A stretch of DNA of 64,000 bases, taken from assembly GCF_900105325.1 (NCBI RefSeq), contig NZ_FNSU01000003.1:1674001-1738000 (forward strand), in the 5' to 3' direction. The notes below the pieces were generated by a model that saw only the letters and a list, made by a program, of their open reading frames with translations, ran no database searches and was not told the origin of the DNA. How positions within the stretch are numbered: position 1 is the first letter of the stretch; each line of letters starts with the position of its first letter. Both the position numbers and the translations under genes were made by a program. Below are positions 54,134 to 62,977 of the stretch, piece after piece. The DNA comes from Pseudomonas marginalis (GTDB lineage Bacteria > Pseudomonadota > Gammaproteobacteria > Pseudomonadales > Pseudomonadaceae).

Positions 54134-54157
54134 TCGTTCCCACGCGCGTGGGAACGA
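54134..54157. terminator. 24-bp perfect palindrome between convergent genes
   Basis: TCGTTCCCACGCGCGTGGGAACGA is perfectly self-complementary. It lies 2 bp from the glsA stop and 11 bp from the DUF6124 stop, and belongs to a common Pseudomonas palindromic repeat type. It lacks a T-run, so terminator function for either gene is an inference. Confidence 0.75.
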
Positions 54158-54159
54158 GC

Positions 54160-55068
54160 TCAAAACACCGACCACCCAATCCGCTCACTCAACAACTCCA
54201 ACGCCTTGATACCCGCCAGCGAATTCCCCGCCGCGTTCAACTCAGGCGACCACACGCACACGGTAAATTGCCCCGGCACCACCGCGACAATGCCGCCGCC
54301 CACACCGCTCTTGCCCGGCAAGCCCACGCGATAGGCAAAATTGCCCGCCTCGTCATACAGCCCGCTGGTGGCCATGATCGAGTTGACTTGCTTGGTCTGC
54401 CGCGCGGTGAGGATCTGTTCGCCGCTGTGGGCGCTGGTGCCCTCGTTGGCCAGGAAGCTGAAGGCTTTGGCCAGGTCCAGGCAGCTCATCTGCAAGGCGC
54501 AGTAGTTGAAGTAGCTGTGCAGCACCGCGTCCACGTCGTTATGGAAATTGCCGAAGGACTTCATCAGATAGGCCATGGCCGCATTGCGCGCACCGTGCTG
54601 GGCTTCGGAGTCGGCGACCACGCTGTTGACCAGGATCTGCGGGTTGCCCGACAGGCGCCGCACGAAGTCGCGCATCGACAGGATCGGCACGGCAAAGCGT
54701 GATTGGTTGATGTCGCAGATCACCAGCGCGCCGGCATTGATGAAGGGGTTACGCGGGCGGCCGCGTTCGAATTCCAGTTGCACCAACGAGTTGAACGGTT
54801 GCCCCGAAGGCTCGTGGCCCAGGCGTTCCCAGATGGTTTCACCACCGTGGTCGATGGCCTGCACCAGGCTGAACACCTTGGAAATACTTTGCACCGAGAA
54901 CAGCGTATCGGCGTCACCGGCGCGGTAGGCCGAGCCGTCATTGCCGTACACCGCGATGCCCAGTTGGTTGGCCGGTACATCGGCCAGCGCGGGAATGTAG
55001 TCGGCGACTTTGCCGAGGCCGATCAGTGGGCGCACTTCGTCGAGGATCGACTCCAGCAGCGCCTGCAT
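54160..55068 (-). CDS. glsA: Glutaminase
   Basis: The 302-residue enzyme hydrolyses glutamine to glutamate and ammonia. It has the serine-dependent SxxK motif in SVQSISKVF (Ser61, Lys64) and family motifs NPFINAGAL and SGVGGGI. The start MQALLESILDEVRPLIG matches the family length; ATGs further upstream are unsupported. Confidence 0.96.
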   Translation of the reverse strand: MQALLESILDEVRPLIGLGKVADYIPALADVPANQLGIAVYGNDGSAYRAGDADTLFSVQSISKVFSLVQAIDHGGETIWERLGHEPSGQPFNSLVQLEFERGRPRNPFINAGALVICDINQSRFAVPILSMRDFVRRLSGNPQILVNSVVADSEAQHGARNAAMAYLMKSFGNFHNDVDAVLHSYFNYCALQMSCLDLAKAFSFLANEGTSAHSGEQILTARQTKQVNSIMATSGLYDEAGNFAYRVGLPGKSGVGGGIVAVVPGQFTVCVWSPELNAAGNSLAGIKALELLSERIGWSVF

Positions 55069-55123
55069 GTCTTGTCCTGTCATCTGTCTTTGAATCGGTG
55101 GAAAGCGGGGTGCGGAGGATACT

Positions 55124-55468
55124 TCAATGGGCGCGGAAGCCCCACACAATCTCTACCACCCGCTCGGCCACCACCAGATAAACCAGGATCAGCAACAGCT
55201 GCAATGCCAGGTGATAACGCAGCTTGGCCAACCGGCGAATGCCATCGCTGACGTTCAACAGCATCAGCACTGTCGACAGAAGGATCAGCCCCCACCCCGC
55301 CACGCTGGAGGCGAACACCCCGATAAACAGGTCCTGCTGCCCCACGAGGGTATTGGTGCCCGCCGCAAACAGCAGCGCGCACACCAGCAGGTTTTTGACG
55401 TTGTCGAAAATTTGCGTGCTCAGGTCGTTTTCCAGCAGGGCCACATACCGCTTCCATAACGTGCGCAT
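55124..55468 (-). CDS. Small membrane protein of unknown function
   Basis: The 114-residue protein has about three hydrophobic segments (VKNLLVCALLFAAG, GVFASSVAGWGLILLSTVLML, LQLLLILVYLVVAER). No motif suggests a function. It lies 55 bp upstream of glsA on the same strand. Confidence 0.75.
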   Translation of the reverse strand: MRTLWKRYVALLENDLSTQIFDNVKNLLVCALLFAAGTNTLVGQQDLFIGVFASSVAGWGLILLSTVLMLLNVSDGIRRLAKLRYHLALQLLLILVYLVVAERVVEIVWGFRAH

Positions 55469-55558
55469 GAGTCATTACCGGGTGGGGATCGCTTGTCAAT
55501 CAAAGTAGTCCATATGCCCGTACACTGCACCGTTGCGCTTACTCCACGAGGACTTTGC

Positions 55559-55894
55559 ATGAAATTGATGATTGGCCTGGCCGCTGTACTGCTGGTATCG
55601 GCCTGTACCACGACCCCACCCGCCCAGGACGCTGCGGCGTCCACCTGCCTGGCAGGCGGCGGTACCATGAAGCAAGTCGGCAAGCTGCAGAGCTGGAAAT
55701 GCATCACCCCGTACAAGGATGCGGGCAAGGCATGTACCGATTCGAGCCAGTGTGAAGGCGAGTGCCAGACCAGCGTCACCACCCAGTCCGGCAACGGTCC
55801 GGTGACCGGCGCGTGCCAAGTGGATAACGGCCACTTCGGCTGCTCGGCGACGGTGGAGAAAGGCAAGCTGGGCCGAGCGAACTGCGTGGACTGA
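55559..55894 (+). CDS. Cysteine-rich predicted lipoprotein
   Basis: The 111-residue protein has a signal sequence with lipobox VSAC (Cys16) and six or more further cysteines in the mature part (CLAGG, CITPY, CTDSSQCEGEC, CQVDN, CSATV, CVD), which suggests several disulfide bonds in the periplasm. GAGGA lies 6 bp before the ATG. Function unknown. Confidence 0.8.
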   Translation: MKLMIGLAAVLLVSACTTTPPAQDAAASTCLAGGGTMKQVGKLQSWKCITPYKDAGKACTDSSQCEGECQTSVTTQSGNGPVTGACQVDNGHFGCSATVEKGKLGRANCVD

Positions 55895-55910
55895 GCCATA
55901 CCACCAACCC

Positions 55911-55950
55911 ATGTGGGAGCGGGCCCGCGGCCAGACCCGCTCGCACATTT
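55911..55950. repeat. Short REP-like palindrome
   Basis: ATGTGGGAGCGGGCCC and its diverged complement GGGTCTGGCC...TCGCACAT form an imperfect hairpin between two convergent genes. Confidence 0.65.
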
Positions 55951-55968
55951 TTTGCTCCACTTTACCCT

Positions 55969-56379
55969 TCAAAAATGCGCCACATCCGACACCCGCTCAT
56001 CCAGCACATCCCGCGCCAGTGCCCAGGCCTGGTCCTTGGATTCCACCACCAGCAACGGGTAGCCCCAGGCCTTGCTGAACATCACCGCGAACGGCTTGAG
56101 TGCCAGGCGTTTGGCGGCGCTGGGCTCAACTTGGATCATGCCTTTGACGAACATGCGCAGCGCCTGTTTGTTTTTCTTCATCCAGATCGACGCCTGCTTA
56201 CGCTCTTCGTGGGAGTGCTCATGGTTGTTTTCATCCACGGATTTTTCGTGCAGCAACATAAAGGCCTGCTCCCTCGCCAATAGCCCTTCAAAGGCCAGGA
56301 AAGCATCCTGCGGCCCACCTTCGCTGGGCGCATCGAAGACGATTTTCACCACAGGGAACGTTGTACTGTCGAGTCGCAT
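55969..56379 (-). CDS. Hypothetical protein
   Basis: The 136-residue soluble protein has a histidine- and glutamate-rich segment DENNHEHSHEERKQ near its middle and a lysine-rich helix after it. I do not recognise a family. The gene is divergent from an AraC-type regulator gene. Confidence 0.7.
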   Translation of the reverse strand: MRLDSTTFPVVKIVFDAPSEGGPQDAFLAFEGLLAREQAFMLLHEKSVDENNHEHSHEERKQASIWMKKNKQALRMFVKGMIQVEPSAAKRLALKPFAVMFSKAWGYPLLVVESKDQAWALARDVLDERVSDVAHF

Positions 56380-56489
56380 GGCAAAGCTCCTTAATGAGAG
56401 TGGATCTCAATATAAAGCTCGAACCCCTGGACGGCATTGCACAGAATAGCCAGACTGTTTCGCAATCCGGCCAACTTGCGACCCGCGCC

Positions 56490-57338
56490 ATGAAGCACCA
56501 CCGTCTTGATCTGCTCGACCCGTTGATGGCCAAGGACGCCGACCTGTTCCCCCGCGCCGTGGTGGCCGTGGGCGCCACCAGCACGTCGGACACCTGGGAA
56601 CATGCCCAGCACGCCCACCGCAAGGGCCAGTTGATGTACACCCTGCGCGGGGTCATCCACTGTGAAATCGAAGCGGGGATCTGGATCGTGCCGCCCCAGT
56701 GCGCATTATGGATTCCCGGCGGTACGCCCCATGCTGCGCGCGGGTCTGGCGAGGCCGAGGTGTATTGCCTGCTGATCGACCCCGACGCCGCCCACGCCCT
56801 GCCGCCGCAATGCTGCACCCTGGCCGTGTCCGGGTTGCTGCATGAGCTGATCAGCAAGGCCGTCAGCTTCCCGCAATTCTATGACGAGGCCGGCGCCCAA
56901 GGCCGCTTGATCAACACCTTGCTGGATGAACTGGCCGCCGCACCGATCGAAGCCCTGCACCTGCCCATGCCCCAGGACGCCCGCTTGCGCCGCCTGGCCA
57001 ACAGCCTGCTGGCCGACCCGACCGACAAAGCCACCCTCGGTCAATGGGCCGTGCGCATCGGCATGAGCGAGCGCAGCATGACGCGCCTGTTGCTGGAGGA
57101 ATTGGGCCTGAGTTTCGGCCGCTGGCGCCGGCAGTTGCATGTAATCCTGTCCCTGCAACGGCTGGCCAAGGGTGAAAGTGTGCAGCGGGTGGCACTGGAC
57201 CTGGGTTATGAAAACGCCAGCGGTTTCATCACCATGTTCCGCAAGGCGGTGGGCCAGCCGCCGGCGCGTTACCTGGCGGACCGTGCGGGGGTGCTCAGCC
57301 CAACCATCCAAACCATTGCGCTGAAAGATGCCCACTGA
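56490..57338 (+). CDS. AraC family transcriptional regulator
   Basis: The 282-residue protein has an N-terminal cupin-like sensing domain (AHRKGQLMYTLRGVIHCEIEAG) and a C-terminal double helix-turn-helix with MSERSMTRLLLEELGLSF and ASGFITMFRKAVGQPPARY. It is convergent with the ABC ATPase gene, whose stop is 1 bp beyond its own. Target genes are unknown. Confidence 0.9.
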   Translation: MKHHRLDLLDPLMAKDADLFPRAVVAVGATSTSDTWEHAQHAHRKGQLMYTLRGVIHCEIEAGIWIVPPQCALWIPGGTPHAARGSGEAEVYCLLIDPDAAHALPPQCCTLAVSGLLHELISKAVSFPQFYDEAGAQGRLINTLLDELAAAPIEALHLPMPQDARLRRLANSLLADPTDKATLGQWAVRIGMSERSMTRLLLEELGLSFGRWRRQLHVILSLQRLAKGESVQRVALDLGYENASGFITMFRKAVGQPPARYLADRAGVLSPTIQTIALKDAH

Positions 57339-58127
57339 CTACCAGTTTTCGCCCAACCCCAGCAGGCCCATTATCTGCCGCCGCAGGTCCACCAGGTAAG
57401 GATCGTCCCGGTGCCGTGGATAGGGCCTATCGACGCTCAACTGTGCCTGGATCTTCGCCGGGCGGTCGCTGAACACAATCACCCGGTTAGCCAGCAGCAA
57501 GGCTTCTTCCACATCGTGGGTCACCAGCAACGCCGTGTAGCCCTGGCGCTGCCACAGGTCGATCAGCTCTTTTTGCATGGTGATGCGGGTCAGGGAGTCG
57601 AGCTTGCCCAAGGGTTCGTCGAGGATCAGCAACCGCGGCTGATTGACCAGTGCACGGGCCAACGCCACCCGCTGGGCCATGCCGCCGGACAATTGCCGAG
57701 GATAGGCGCGGGCGAACTGGCCGAGGCCGACCTTGTCCAGAGCCTCATCGACTTTGGCAGAATGGGTCTTGAGCAGGCCTTGGGCTTCCAGGCCGAGGGC
57801 GACGTTGTCCCACACCCGGCGCCATGGGTACAGGGTCGGGTCCTGGAATACCACCACACGGCTCGGGTCCGGCCCGGTGATGGGTTCGCCATCGGCCAAC
57901 AGTCGTCCGGCGTCCGCCGGTTCCAGCCCCGCCACCAGGCGCAGCAAGGTGGACTTGCCGCACCCCGAAGGCCCGAGTAAAGCCACAAACTCTCCCGGCG
58001 CCACGTCCAGGGACACCCGCTCCAACACCGGCAAATGCTGGCCGTCCAGAGCAAAACCATGGCTGAGGTTTTCTATGCGCAGCGCCAATCCTTCCGAAGC
58101 CGATACCGCGTGTGCCAGGGCTACCAT
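57339..58127 (-). CDS. ABC transporter ATP-binding protein (nitrate/sulfonate/taurine class)
   Basis: The 262-residue ATPase has Walker A GPSGCGKST, the class-typical VFQDPTLYPWRRVWDNV, signature LSGGMAQR and Walker B LLILDEPLGKLD. This group includes SsuB, TauB and NrtD. It is the last gene of a three-gene importer and overlaps the permease gene by 7 bp. Confidence 0.92.
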   Translation of the reverse strand: MVALAHAVSASEGLALRIENLSHGFALDGQHLPVLERVSLDVAPGEFVALLGPSGCGKSTLLRLVAGLEPADAGRLLADGEPITGPDPSRVVVFQDPTLYPWRRVWDNVALGLEAQGLLKTHSAKVDEALDKVGLGQFARAYPRQLSGGMAQRVALARALVNQPRLLILDEPLGKLDSLTRITMQKELIDLWQRQGYTALLVTHDVEEALLLANRVIVFSDRPAKIQAQLSVDRPYPRHRDDPYLVDLRRQIMGLLGLGENW

Positions 58128-59110
58128 TTCATCGCTCCTTTCTGCCAGGCCAGCAACCGATCACGCACCAGGAACAACCCGGTGATCAACCCCGAACAGG
58201 CCAGCGCCATGATCAGCAGTGCGGCGTACATGTTCGCGTAGGCGGCCCAGCCCTGGGCCCATTGCAGGTACCAGCCGATGCCGGATTTGACCCCCATCAT
58301 TTCCGCCACCACCAAGGTGGAAAACGACGCGCCCAGGCCCATGAACAGGCCGACGAAGACGTGGGGCAGCGCGGCGGGAATCGCTACTTTGAAAATCAGA
58401 AAACCCGGCCGGGCGCCGAGGGTGCGCGCCACGTCGTAATAGGCCTTATCGACGCTGGCCACGCCGGACCAAGTGAGCACCGTGACCGGAAACCAGGTGG
58501 CCAGGGCGATCAAAAACACGCTCGCACTCCAACTGCTGGGAAACAGGAAAAAACACAGCGGCAACAACGCCGTCGATGGCACCGGGCCGAGGATGCGCAG
58601 CACCGGGTGCAGCCAGTAGCCGATACGCGTGGACCAGCCAATGGCGACGCCGGCGACAAACCCGGTGGCCGCGCCCAGCGCCACCCCCGAGCCCAGCAGC
58701 AGCGCCGAATGCAGCAGGCTGTCGGCCAGGCGTGCGTAGTCTTCGATATACACCGCGAGCAAGGCTTGGGGTGGTGCGAAGAACGGCACCGGCAACAGCG
58801 CAAGCTTGGCGGTGAGCAATTCCCAGAGGCCCAGCAGCACCGGCAAGGCGATCAGCCAGGGCGCGGCCGTGCGCAAGCGCAGCGCGAGTGTCGACAGCCT
58901 GCGCCCCAGCAGGCTCAGCACAATAAACAACGCCGCCACGCCCAAGCAGAGGTTGGCCAGGCCCTGGGTCATCGGCCAGTTGCGCACCGCGTTGGGCCAG
59001 TAACTGATCAGCAGCGCGACGGCCACCCAGGCCGTCACCACCGCCGCGCCTTGCCACCCGAGCTTGAGCGCCACAGGCGGGTTGAGGACGGTTGCGTCAG
59101 TTGAAGACAT
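58121..59110 (-). CDS. ABC transporter permease (nitrate/sulfonate/taurine class)
   Basis: The 329-residue protein has an unusually long N-terminal part (two extra hydrophobic segments) before the SsuC-like core with DVARTLGARPGFLIFKVAIP. AAGGAG lies upstream of ATG 59110, and this start overlaps the binding-protein stop by 14 bp. A start at 59131 is an alternative. Confidence 0.9.
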   Translation of the reverse strand: MSSTDATVLNPPVALKLGWQGAAVVTAWVAVALLISYWPNAVRNWPMTQGLANLCLGVAALFIVLSLLGRRLSTLALRLRTAAPWLIALPVLLGLWELLTAKLALLPVPFFAPPQALLAVYIEDYARLADSLLHSALLLGSGVALGAATGFVAGVAIGWSTRIGYWLHPVLRILGPVPSTALLPLCFFLFPSSWSASVFLIALATWFPVTVLTWSGVASVDKAYYDVARTLGARPGFLIFKVAIPAALPHVFVGLFMGLGASFSTLVVAEMMGVKSGIGWYLQWAQGWAAYANMYAALLIMALACSGLITGLFLVRDRLLAWQKGAMKW

Positions 59111-60155
59111 CGGCAGTGATCTCCTTGGCAAACGCTATCGGGTCGGTGCCTTTGCTGATCACTTCCACGGTTTTCAGGTCGGTGACGTAGGTGGTGATCT
59201 CCTGGGTCAGCGCCGCGCCGACCGCGTGGTGGCCGTGGGTGTGGTCGTGGAGGATCGCCTGGACTTCTTCGGTGGAGGTGTTCAGTGCGTAGGCCTGGAA
59301 GCCTTTGGCGACGTCCTCCGGGTGCTGCACGGAATAGTCATGGGCCTCCAGGATCGCCTGGGTCAGCGCCGCGACCACGCGCTTGTCTTCACGCACCAAT
59401 TTGCCGGTGACGCCGACCACGCAGCAACTGAGGTTGGCGTATTCCTCCACCAGGTTGGTGGACAACTCCCGCGCCACGCCGGACTTGATCAGGCGGTACA
59501 TGAACGGGTCACTGCCGCTCACTGCCTGCACTTCGCCACGCTCCAGCGCCGTGCCGAGCAGGTCGGCCGGGTACAGGCGCCACTCCACATCGCGCACCGG
59601 GTCGACGCCGTGTTTTTTCAGCAGGATCGAAAAGAAGTTGCGGTCCGGGCTGGCCATGTCGGTCACGCCGATGGCCTTGCCCTTGAGGTCTTCCAGCTTG
59701 CTCACGCCGCCGTTGGCGGCACTGAGCAACCGCAGGCAACCGCCATGGGTGCCGGCGGTGAGCTTCACGTCAAAGCCCTGCTCCAGGGCCTTGAGCCAGC
59801 GCAGCGCCATGCCCACGCCTGCGTCGGCCTTGCCGGTGGCGATGGCTTCCAGCAAGACCTCGGTGGAGTTGCCGAAGTTGACCAACTCCACGTCCAGGTT
59901 GTGCTTACTGAAGAAGCCTTGCCCATGGGCGATCACCACCGGCGCCAGGCACACCGCGTTGAGGTTGACCGCCAGTTTGAGTTTGCGCGGCGCGTCGAGG
60001 CGGATGAAATCGCCCGTGCCGGCGGGCTCCTGGGCGATGTTGTGGCCGGCATGTGCGTCAGCGGCAAAGCCCAGGCGCGGCAGCGACAGGCTGGCCAGGG
60101 TCAGGCCGGCCAGGCCCAGGAGGCGGCGACGGGTCAGGTGGTCAAAAGCAGCCAT
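59097..60155 (-). CDS. ABC transporter substrate-binding protein with Tat signal
   Basis: The 352-residue protein begins with an RRRLLGLAG twin-arginine signal. The mature part is of the SsuA/NrtA class (KLAVNLNAVCLAPVVIAHGQGFFSKHNLDVELV, shown by residues 58-90). A histidine-rich stretch HDHTHGHHAVG occurs near the C-terminus, and AHAGHN near the start, which could bind metal. The ligand is unknown; sulfonate, nitrate, or a metal-bearing compound are possible. Confidence 0.88.
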   Translation of the reverse strand: MAAFDHLTRRRLLGLAGLTLASLSLPRLGFAADAHAGHNIAQEPAGTGDFIRLDAPRKLKLAVNLNAVCLAPVVIAHGQGFFSKHNLDVELVNFGNSTEVLLEAIATGKADAGVGMALRWLKALEQGFDVKLTAGTHGGCLRLLSAANGGVSKLEDLKGKAIGVTDMASPDRNFFSILLKKHGVDPVRDVEWRLYPADLLGTALERGEVQAVSGSDPFMYRLIKSGVARELSTNLVEEYANLSCCVVGVTGKLVREDKRVVAALTQAILEAHDYSVQHPEDVAKGFQAYALNTSTEEVQAILHDHTHGHHAVGAALTQEITTYVTDLKTVEVISKGTDPIAFAKEITADVFN

Positions 60156-60390
60156 GCGAAGTATCCCTATTGAATGAATCAGCCCGCTTCAGAGAAAGGC
60201 CGACAACGTCAAAAATTCAATTTTAATTATATTAACGACTGACTTTTATGAAATAACAATATAATTCTATGGTTATGCCTGATGGGCAGGAAGCGGATGA
60301 AAGCGCCCTAAGCTCAGATCGAAAGAGTATTTATCGAATGGTTTTCAGATCATTAAGCTTGGATCTATTTCGCTGAAGATCGAGCCCACC
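60156..60390. promoter_or_regulatory. Divergent AT-rich promoter region
   Basis: This 235-bp region between two divergent binding-protein genes is clearly AT-rich, with TTTTAATTATATTAACG and AACAATATAATTC tracts at about 60213-60265. Promoters for both directions must lie here. I see no perfect sigma-54 site; a CysB site cannot be recognised by eye. Confidence 0.6.
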
Positions 60391-61335
60391 ATGTCCCTTC
60401 GTCGTCCCCTCGCCGCTGTATTAGGATTGCTGGCCCTTTCCGTTACCGTCAGTGCGCACGCCCAGGAAACCGTGCGCATCGGTTACCAGAAATCCTCCAC
60501 GCTGATCACCCTGCTCAAGACCCAGGGCACCCTGGAGAAAGCCCTCAAGGCCGACAACATCGAGGTGAGCTGGCATGAGTTCCCCAGCGGCCTGCCGCTG
60601 CTGGAAGCGCTGAACGTCGGCAACGTGGACATCAGCGCCGACGTGGCCGACACCGTGCCGATCTTCGCCCAGGCCGCCCAGGCCAAACTCACCTACTTCG
60701 CCCAGGAAGCGCCCTCGCCTTCGGCCCAGGCCATCGTGGTACGCAAGGACTCGCCGATCCAACAGTTGGCGGATTTGAAGGGCAAGAAGATCGCGGTGAC
60801 CAAGGCCGCCGGCACTCACTATCTGTTGATTGCCGCGCTGGCCAAGGCCGGCCTTGCATTCTCGGATATCGAGCCGGCTTACCTGTCGCCGGCCGATGGC
60901 CGCGCGGCGTTCGAGAACAACAAGGTGGACGCCTGGGTCACCTGGGAACCCTTCCTCACCAGCGTGCAGCGCCAACTGCCGACACGCACCCTGGCGGACG
61001 GTGCCGGGCTGGCCAGTTACAAGCGTTACTACCTGACCGGCACGCCCTACGCCAAGGCGCACCCGGAGGTATTGAAGGTGGTGTATGCGCAGCTGGAAAA
61101 CGCCGGCCACTGGGTAAAAACCAACCCGCAGGACGCGGCAAAAGTGCTCGGCCCGCTGTGGGGCAACCTGGATGCAGCCACGGTGGAAGCGGCGAATGCG
61201 CACCGCAGTTATCAGGTGCAGCCGGTGACGATTGAGCAGTTGGGTGAGCAGCAGAAGATTGCCGATGCGTTCTTCAAGGCGGGGTTGTTGCCCAAGGCGG
61301 TGGATGCCAAGGATGTGCAGACCTGGCGGCCTTGA
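60391..61335 (+). CDS. Sulfonate-type ABC transporter substrate-binding protein
   Basis: The 314-residue protein has a signal peptide ending AHAQET (about 25) and the SsuA-like mature start VRIGYQKSSTLITLLKTQG, plus WVTWEPF near 190. It belongs to the aliphatic sulfonate binding group and stands alone, divergent from the other importer, so it may share that transporter's membrane components. Confidence 0.9.
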   Translation: MSLRRPLAAVLGLLALSVTVSAHAQETVRIGYQKSSTLITLLKTQGTLEKALKADNIEVSWHEFPSGLPLLEALNVGNVDISADVADTVPIFAQAAQAKLTYFAQEAPSPSAQAIVVRKDSPIQQLADLKGKKIAVTKAAGTHYLLIAALAKAGLAFSDIEPAYLSPADGRAAFENNKVDAWVTWEPFLTSVQRQLPTRTLADGAGLASYKRYYLTGTPYAKAHPEVLKVVYAQLENAGHWVKTNPQDAAKVLGPLWGNLDAATVEAANAHRSYQVQPVTIEQLGEQQKIADAFFKAGLLPKAVDAKDVQTWRP

Positions 61336-61350
61336 AGGCGGGTGTGATCT

Positions 61351-61481
61351 CAATGTGGGAGGGGCGGTGCGACGATTCGACAAGCCCGCTCACCACAACA
61401 GCCCTATCTGCCGGACGTTCAGTGTTGAGTCAACGTTATGTAGATCCCTATGCTCATCGGCGGCAAGCCCCTCCCACATTT
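61351..61481. repeat. REP doublet with variant core
   Basis: A REP variant (GGAGGGGCGGTGCGACGATTC) at the left and a CCCCTCCCACATT copy at the right flank a spacer which contains part of a GCCCGCTCACCAC repeat. It occupies most of the gap between convergent genes. Confidence 0.82.
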
Positions 61482-61496
61482 GGTTTGCATATGCGG

Positions 61497-62972
61497 TTAG
61501 AGGAGTGTTCGGGCTAGAGCCTTTTTCCACTCTGAGTAACGCTCCGCCATCGCCGGATCCTCCTGCGGCTCAAAGCGCTCGCGCTGGCGCTGCAACTGCC
61601 CCAGCGCCGCATCACTCGCCCACACCCCCAACGCCCGTCCCGCCAGGTGCGCGGCGCCCAATGCCGAAACCTCCGGCGACAGGCTGCGCACCACCGGGCG
61701 TTGCAGCAGGTTGGCGAGGAACTGCATCAGCCAGCGGTTGCGCGTGGCGCCGCCATCCACCCACAGTTCCTTGAGCGGGCTGCCGATGTCTTGCTGCATG
61801 GCCTCGAACACATCGCGAATCTGATAGCCGATGGATTCCAGCGCCGCGCGCAGGATGTGCGCGCCGGACGTGGCTTCGGTCAGCCCGCAGATCAGCCCAC
61901 GGGCGTCGGCCTTCCAGTGCGGTGCGCCGAGGCCGGACAGCGCCGGGACAAAATACACGCCGCCGTTATCCGGCAATTGCGCGGCCTGTTCGGTCAGCGC
62001 ATCCAGGGATTCTCCCGCCACCAGCTTCGACGCCCACTGCACGGCAGCGCCGGTATGGACGATATTGCCTTCCATGCCGAAAGTAGGTTGGCTGCCATCG
62101 TGCCAGGCCAGGGTGGTCGACAGGCCATGGGTGGAGGCAATCGGCCCGCCCATGGGCGTCATCAAGGACGAACCAGTGCCGAGGGTGGCCTTGACCAGCC
62201 CCGGCGCGAAACCGCCCTGCCCGTACAGCGCCGCATGGGAGTCGCCGATCATCGACATCACCGGGATGCCGGCGGGCAAGCCGCCCAACGCGACGGTTTC
62301 GGCAAAGAAACCGGCGCTCGGCCGGATCGGCGCCAACGCCGCAGCCGGAATGCCGAACAGCGCCAACAGCTCAGGATCCCAGGCGCAGGTGTGCAGGTTG
62401 AACAGTTGGGTACGTGCGGCGTTGGAATAGTCGGTGGCGAACACCTGGCCGCCGCTGAGTTGCCACAACAGCCAGCTGTCGACGGTGCCCAGGCAGATAT
62501 CGCCTGCAGCAGCGCGGGCGTGACCATCCTCAAGGTGATCGAGAATCCAGCGGAACTTGCCCGCCGAGAACATCGGGTCCAACGCCAGCCCGGTCTTTTC
62601 CAGGATCAGCGCTTCATGGCCCTGCTCATGCAGGTGCGTGCACAACGCCGTAGAGCGTCGGCACTGCCAACTGATGCACGGCGACAATGGCTCACCGGTA
62701 TGCCTATCCCAAGCCACCACCGATTCACGCTGGTTGCTGATGGCCAACGCAGTGATCGGACGGTCCACCTGGGCCAGGCATTCTTCAATCGCAGCCAACG
62801 TGTTTTGCCAGATCAGCAGCGGGTCCTGCTCGGAAAACCCGACCTGGGGATGGCTGATGCTCAAGGGTCGCGAACCGCGCGCAATCACCTGGCCAAGTTC
62901 GTTGACCAGCACCGCCTTGGCGTTGCTGGTGCCTTCATCTATCGCCAGGATCAGCGGGGTATTGTTATTCAT
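61497..62972 (-). CDS. FGGY family carbohydrate kinase
   Basis: The 491-residue kinase has the phosphate-binding DEGTSNAKA at the start and the C-terminal DGGATRNRWLMQF. It is related to glycerol and pentulose kinases; the pairing with a split transketolase suggests a ketose or tetrulose/pentulose substrate. The ATG at 62972 was chosen; the transketolase stop overlaps a GTG 9 bp upstream. Confidence 0.9.
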   Translation of the reverse strand: MNNNTPLILAIDEGTSNAKAVLVNELGQVIARGSRPLSISHPQVGFSEQDPLLIWQNTLAAIEECLAQVDRPITALAISNQRESVVAWDRHTGEPLSPCISWQCRRSTALCTHLHEQGHEALILEKTGLALDPMFSAGKFRWILDHLEDGHARAAAGDICLGTVDSWLLWQLSGGQVFATDYSNAARTQLFNLHTCAWDPELLALFGIPAAALAPIRPSAGFFAETVALGGLPAGIPVMSMIGDSHAALYGQGGFAPGLVKATLGTGSSLMTPMGGPIASTHGLSTTLAWHDGSQPTFGMEGNIVHTGAAVQWASKLVAGESLDALTEQAAQLPDNGGVYFVPALSGLGAPHWKADARGLICGLTEATSGAHILRAALESIGYQIRDVFEAMQQDIGSPLKELWVDGGATRNRWLMQFLANLLQRPVVRSLSPEVSALGAAHLAGRALGVWASDAALGQLQRQRERFEPQEDPAMAERYSEWKKALARTLL

Positions 62973-62977
62973 TGAAT

